Shown here: in pieces, positions 26,924-29,050 of the stretch
How positions within the stretch are numbered: position 1 is the stretch's first letter
How the letters are laid out: every line of letters begins with the position of its first letter
Assembly (NCBI GenBank): GCA_045602425.1
Contig: JAZSBO010000029.1
Location: forward strand, 1 to 29,050
Length of the DNA stretch: 29,050 nt
From: RGIG9608 sp045602425
Lineage (GTDB): Bacteria; Bacteroidota; Bacteroidia; Bacteroidales; Paludibacteraceae
Reading direction: 5' to 3'
The notes under the pieces: model-generated
Databases searched by the model: none
What the model was told of the DNA's origin: nothing
What the model saw: the letters and a program-made list of their open reading frames with translations, nothing else
Program-made: the position numbers and the translations under genes

Positions 26924-27192
26924 ATAAAAATTACGGTTCTCGGAGCAAAAAAGGTGAATTTCTGCATTTTGAACTGAGCCATAACGCATTAAACAGAAAA
27001 CCTCGAAAATAGTAACGATGGCAATTTAGCAAAGAAACGCAAGGTAATGAAATAGAACGGTTGCCAAGTCATTACCCGATAGTGCAGTAAAGTTTTTCTT
27101 TGTGTCGTCACGTTTCATCGTTCTGCGTCAGTTTGCATATCAATGTATAACTCGCTGATAACTAATTTTGTAACCAAAAAAAAGATTAGATT
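26924..27192 (+). other. Non-coding stretch upstream of an integrase remnant
   Basis: No credible gene. GGTAATGA (27043-27050) and TCATTACC (27069-27076) form a perfect 8-bp inverted repeat, with GGCAA (27020-27024) and TTGCC (27061-27065) as a second small inverted pair around it. TAATTTTG (27163-27170) is a -7 match 22 nt before the integrase ATG. The tail (about 27130-27192) resembles what precedes integrases of Bacteroides conjugative transposons, so an attachment site may lie here; I cannot point to its core. Confidence 0.4.
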
Positions 27193-27450
27193 ATGCGAAG
27201 TACATTTAAGGTGCTGTTCTACGTGAACGGAAGCAAAGAGAAAAACGGTATTGTTCCTATTATGGGACGAGTAACAATCAACGGTTCTGTGGTTTAATTC
27301 AGTTGCAAGCAGAGCATCCACAAAGACCTTTGGGACGTGAAAGGCAACCGAGCAAAAGGTAAGAGTAAAGAATCGAGAGACCTCAATTTGGCTTTGGATA
27401 ACATCAAGGCTCAAATCATCAAGCACTCTAAAATACTCATCAAGTCGTAA
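27193..27450 (+). pseudogene. Tyrosine integrase remnant, N-terminal arm-binding domain
   Basis: The 85-codon reading frame starts MRSTFKVLFYVNGSKEKNG and continues IVPIMGRVTINGSVV. It is then broken by TAA at 27295-27297 (codon 35) and resumes in the same frame with FSCKQSIHKDLWDVKGNRAKG to a stop at 27448-27450. This is the N-terminal arm-DNA-binding region of Bacteroidetes conjugative-transposon integrases. The in-frame TAA sits where the family normally has glutamine, so one C-to-T change would explain it. The SAM-like and catalytic domains (R-H-R-H-Y) are absent: the frame stops about 85 codons in, where intact enzymes have about 400. A decayed, non-functional remnant. Confidence 0.82.
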
Positions 27451-27488
27451 TAATTTGCCCGTACAAGGCTTATTATTACGACTTTTTT
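27442..27488 (+). terminator. Strong intrinsic terminator overlapping the integrase remnant's end
   Basis: AAGTCGTAATAAT (27442-27454) and ATTATTACGACTT (27472-27484) are perfect 13-bp inverted repeats. GCC/GGC can pair in the loop, and a run of six T residues spans 27483-27488. It may be the first terminator met by transcripts leaving purD. Confidence 0.82.
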
Positions 27489-27489
27489 G

Positions 27490-27497
27490 TAATTTTG
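27490..27497 (+). promoter_or_regulatory. -7 element upstream of the structured RNA candidate
   Basis: TAATTTTG is an exact TAnnTTTG match directly after the terminator. No clear TTTG lies 19-21 nt upstream. A start near 27504 would transcribe the rod-shaped element at 27564-27710. Confidence 0.35.
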
Positions 27498-27563
27498 CAG
27501 TTGGTTAGGGGCAACTCTATCCAAGACATAAGAGAAAAAGAAGAAGCGTTATGCTTATCTTGT

Positions 27564-27710
27564 ACTTGAAAACGTAGGAAATTTTCAATTAGGATACAAG
27601 GATGGCATAGTGGTTCTCACGCTATAGCGTGGGCTGCTATTGTTACATCTGTATCCGAGGTTTCCTACGACCTTCAAGTAAGAGTGTGGCATTGTGGTTC
27701 GCGCTTTTTT
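27564..27710 (+). ncRNA. Rod-shaped structured RNA candidate, 6S-like architecture, with terminator
   Basis: A long imperfect stem covers 27564-27679. The closing stem is ACTTGAA (27564-27570) with TTCAAGT (27673-27679), then CGTAGGAAA (27573-27581) with TTTCCTACG (27661-27669). There follows an asymmetric bubble of 10 nt (27582-27591) against 4 nt (27657-27660). The upper stem is GGATACA (27592-27598) with TGTATCC (27650-27656), GATG with CATC, CATAG with CTATTG (one bulge), and an apex CACGC-TATA-GCGTG (27618-27631). Next comes AGTGTGG/TCGCGCT (27683-27705) and a T run to 27710, a plausible terminator, which favours the plus strand. Closing stem, off-centre bubble and bulged terminal stem are the layout of 6S RNA. 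Other readings are a mobile-element end or an attenuated leader of the next gene. That it folds is firm; the identity is not. Confidence 0.55.
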
Positions 27711-27753
27711 GTAGGTTGAACTAAAATGTTTATTAAATATAATACAACAGATA

Positions 27754-28413
27754 ATGAAAAAGCTTTTCGTATTATTCGCCTTAATGGTTATAGCTTCTAC
27801 ATCATATGCTCAAGTCTACAAAATGTATAAGACTCGGAACTATCATAATCAACTTCGCTTAAATACAATGACGGGTGAAGTTCAACAAATTCAAGATGAT
27901 GGACAGTCTTGGGAAATTTGTAGTGCGAGAGAAATTTTAGGAGATAAAGAAGGGCGTTTTCGTCTTTATGAAACACAAAATATGTGGACATTCATAATGC
28001 TTGATACATATACAGGTAAAAATTGGCAAGTTCAGTTTAGTGTCAAGGGTGAAGATTACATGTTTGCTGCACCAATCAATATGTTTTCTCTTGCATATCC
28101 TGAGAAGTCGTCAAATTGGACTAATAGATTTCAGATGTTTGCGACTGAAAACATGTGGACATTTATATTGTTGGACTCGTATAATGGACGACTATGGCAA
28201 GTTCAATATAGTACACAAGATTTAGACAACCTATTTTGTATTCCTATAAATAAATACGAATTAGTCGAAAATAACGAAAGGTGTATATTCTCTATTCAGC
28301 CACTGACGAGCATGTATCAATACTACCTTATAAACGATAATACAGGTGATATGTGGAAATTTCAGTGGAGTACTAAGGGGGATAATTATAGATGGATTGA
28401 AAGATTCAGATAA
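27754..28413 (+). CDS. Secreted protein of four internal repeats, function unknown
   Basis: Protein of 219 aa with a signal peptide (MKKLFVLFALMVIASTSYAQ). The rest is four degenerate repeats of about 45 residues. The second (about 69-110) and third (about 124-165) are nearly alike: R-F-x-(L/M)-(Y/F)-x-T-(Q/E)-NMWTFI-x-LD-x-Y-x-G-x-x-WQVQ(F/Y)S, each ending API N or IPIN. The first and fourth keep only the TG-x-x-W/Q-x-Q core. The pattern suggests a small beta-propeller or stacked beta-hairpins in the periplasm or outside the cell. I recall similar unnamed proteins in Bacteroides but no function. It starts 44 nt after the terminator of the structured RNA candidate. The stop is 14 nt before the helicase gene, so the two probably share a transcript. 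Confidence 0.8.
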   Translation: MKKLFVLFALMVIASTSYAQVYKMYKTRNYHNQLRLNTMTGEVQQIQDDGQSWEICSAREILGDKEGRFRLYETQNMWTFIMLDTYTGKNWQVQFSVKGEDYMFAAPINMFSLAYPEKSSNWTNRFQMFATENMWTFILLDSYNGRLWQVQYSTQDLDNLFCIPINKYELVENNERCIFSIQPLTSMYQYYLINDNTGDMWKFQWSTKGDNYRWIERFR

Positions 28414-28427
28414 ATATTACTTCCAAT

Positions 28428-29050
28428 ATGCAGCCATTGTTTATTTTGGTAATTTGTATAATTGCTATTTCAGTAGGTATAATAGCGATGGTACGAACAC
28501 GCCTAAAAAGCAAATCCAAAGAGCTTGCAGAAAAGCTAAACCATATATCTTCATATAGCGAGAAATTAAATTATGAGCAAGCAAGGGAGAGGTTATCAGC
28601 TCTTAATGAGGGTATGTTTATTGATATTCCCTCAGACTTGAACAACAGCTTTTATGGCAAAGTAATCTCTGCAACACAAGTAAAAGATTTCATCAATCAT
28701 TATAAGGCACATTTCCAAGAGGCATATTCACTTCTGAAGAAACTTGAAACCTTTAACATCACTCCATCAGAAGCAATATCCAAATTCATTAACGACTTTG
28801 GAAGAATCAACAAACTTGTAAAACAGCATAATGAGGGTGTTATAACCTTTCTACTTGACACTCACAAGGACTTTTTCGACCATTGCTTGAAATATCCATT
28901 AGACAAGCAACAAAGACGCTCTATTGTTTCTGAGGAGGATAATTGTTTAGTGGTCAGCAGTGCAGGTAGTGGTAAAACCTCTTCAATTGTTGGTAAGGTT
29001 AAATATCTCACCGAAATTAAGGGTATAGCACCTGAAAGAATTTTACTTAT
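28428..29050 (+). CDS. UvrD/HelD-like superfamily 1 helicase, N-terminal part, membrane-anchored
   Basis: The reading frame is open to the window end, giving 207 complete codons. It begins with a hydrophobic helix (about 4-21, LFILVICIIAISVG) followed by positively charged residues, so the protein is probably anchored with its body in the cytoplasm. A helical, coiled-coil-prone region follows (about 25-150). At about 160-170 comes a Q-motif-like segment (YPLDKQQRRSIV), then the Walker A motif SAGSGKTSS (K183 binds phosphate) and IVGKVKYL. This matches the start of SF1A helicases, closest by eye to helicase IV (HelD). The ATG at 28428 is preferred: an in-frame stop lies 28 nt upstream. The later motifs lie outside the window. 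A replication/repair enzyme or a phage-defence component are both open. Confidence 0.78.
   Translation, partial: MQPLFILVICIIAISVGIIAMVRTRLKSKSKELAEKLNHISSYSEKLNYEQARERLSALNEGMFIDIPSDLNNSFYGKVISATQVKDFINHYKAHFQEAYSLLKKLETFNITPSEAISKFINDFGRINKLVKQHNEGVITFLLDTHKDFFDHCLKYPLDKQQRRSIVSEEDNCLVVSSAGSGKTSSIVGKVKYLTEIKGIAPERILL

Noticed and set aside
27115..27426. Minus-strand open frame of 103 codons opposite the integrase remnant.
   Set aside because: It is the complement of the integrase reading frame, has no recognisable domain or signal, and the plus-strand frame has a clear family match.
27490..27750. Retron msr-msd or group II intron as an explanation of the long structured stem.
   Set aside because: No reverse transcriptase gene is adjacent; the next gene is the exported repeat protein. 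The stem also has none of the domain V-type motifs I would expect of a group II intron.
1..29050. CRISPR arrays, intact insertion sequences, rRNA genes.
   Set aside because: I saw no regularly spaced direct repeats, transposase genes or rRNA-like segments when reading through the window.

Overview
The window looks like chromosome from a low-GC Bacteroidota, most likely order Bacteroidales. The grounds are Bacteroidetes-type promoter boxes (TTTG or TTG about 20 nt before TAnnTTTG), weak or absent Shine-Dalgarno sequences, a type IX secretion system (T9SS) component with T9SS-type C-terminal sorting domains, a fused long PurL, and a decayed integrase of the Bacteroides conjugative-transposon type. 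I cannot name the genus.

Layout. 1-280: a tRNA-Pro(GGG) with its own promoter and terminator. 281-10721: a surface/secretion block holding a secreted sialidase, rdgB overlapping porZ (T9SS attachment complex), and a large secreted GH85 endo-beta-N-acetylglucosaminidase. Two N-glycan-degrading enzymes therefore flank a gene needed to put such enzymes on the cell surface. 10746-12156: ndk overlapping an M23/LysM peptidase. 12153-15326: a secreted Sel1-repeat protein and, divergent from it, a short MetH that has only the folate, cap and cobalamin modules. 15331-16803 (minus): guaB. 17271-26923: a long purine operon, purE-purL-purC-purM-purN-purH-purD. It leads to IMP, which guaB draws off towards GMP. 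Both guaB and purE have a terminator-like hairpin in their 5' leaders.

26924-29050 is different in character: an accessory or formerly mobile stretch. It has an 830-nt gap after purD with a conjugative-transposon integrase N-terminus killed by a nonsense codon, a strong terminator, and a rod-shaped structured RNA candidate whose architecture resembles 6S RNA. These are followed by a secreted protein of four internal repeats and the start of a membrane-anchored UvrD/HelD-like helicase that runs off the window.

Most of the window is ordinary housekeeping. The best leads are the structured RNA at 27564-27710, the paired leader hairpins of guaB and purE, the MetH lacking two modules, and the repeat-protein/helicase pair at the right edge.
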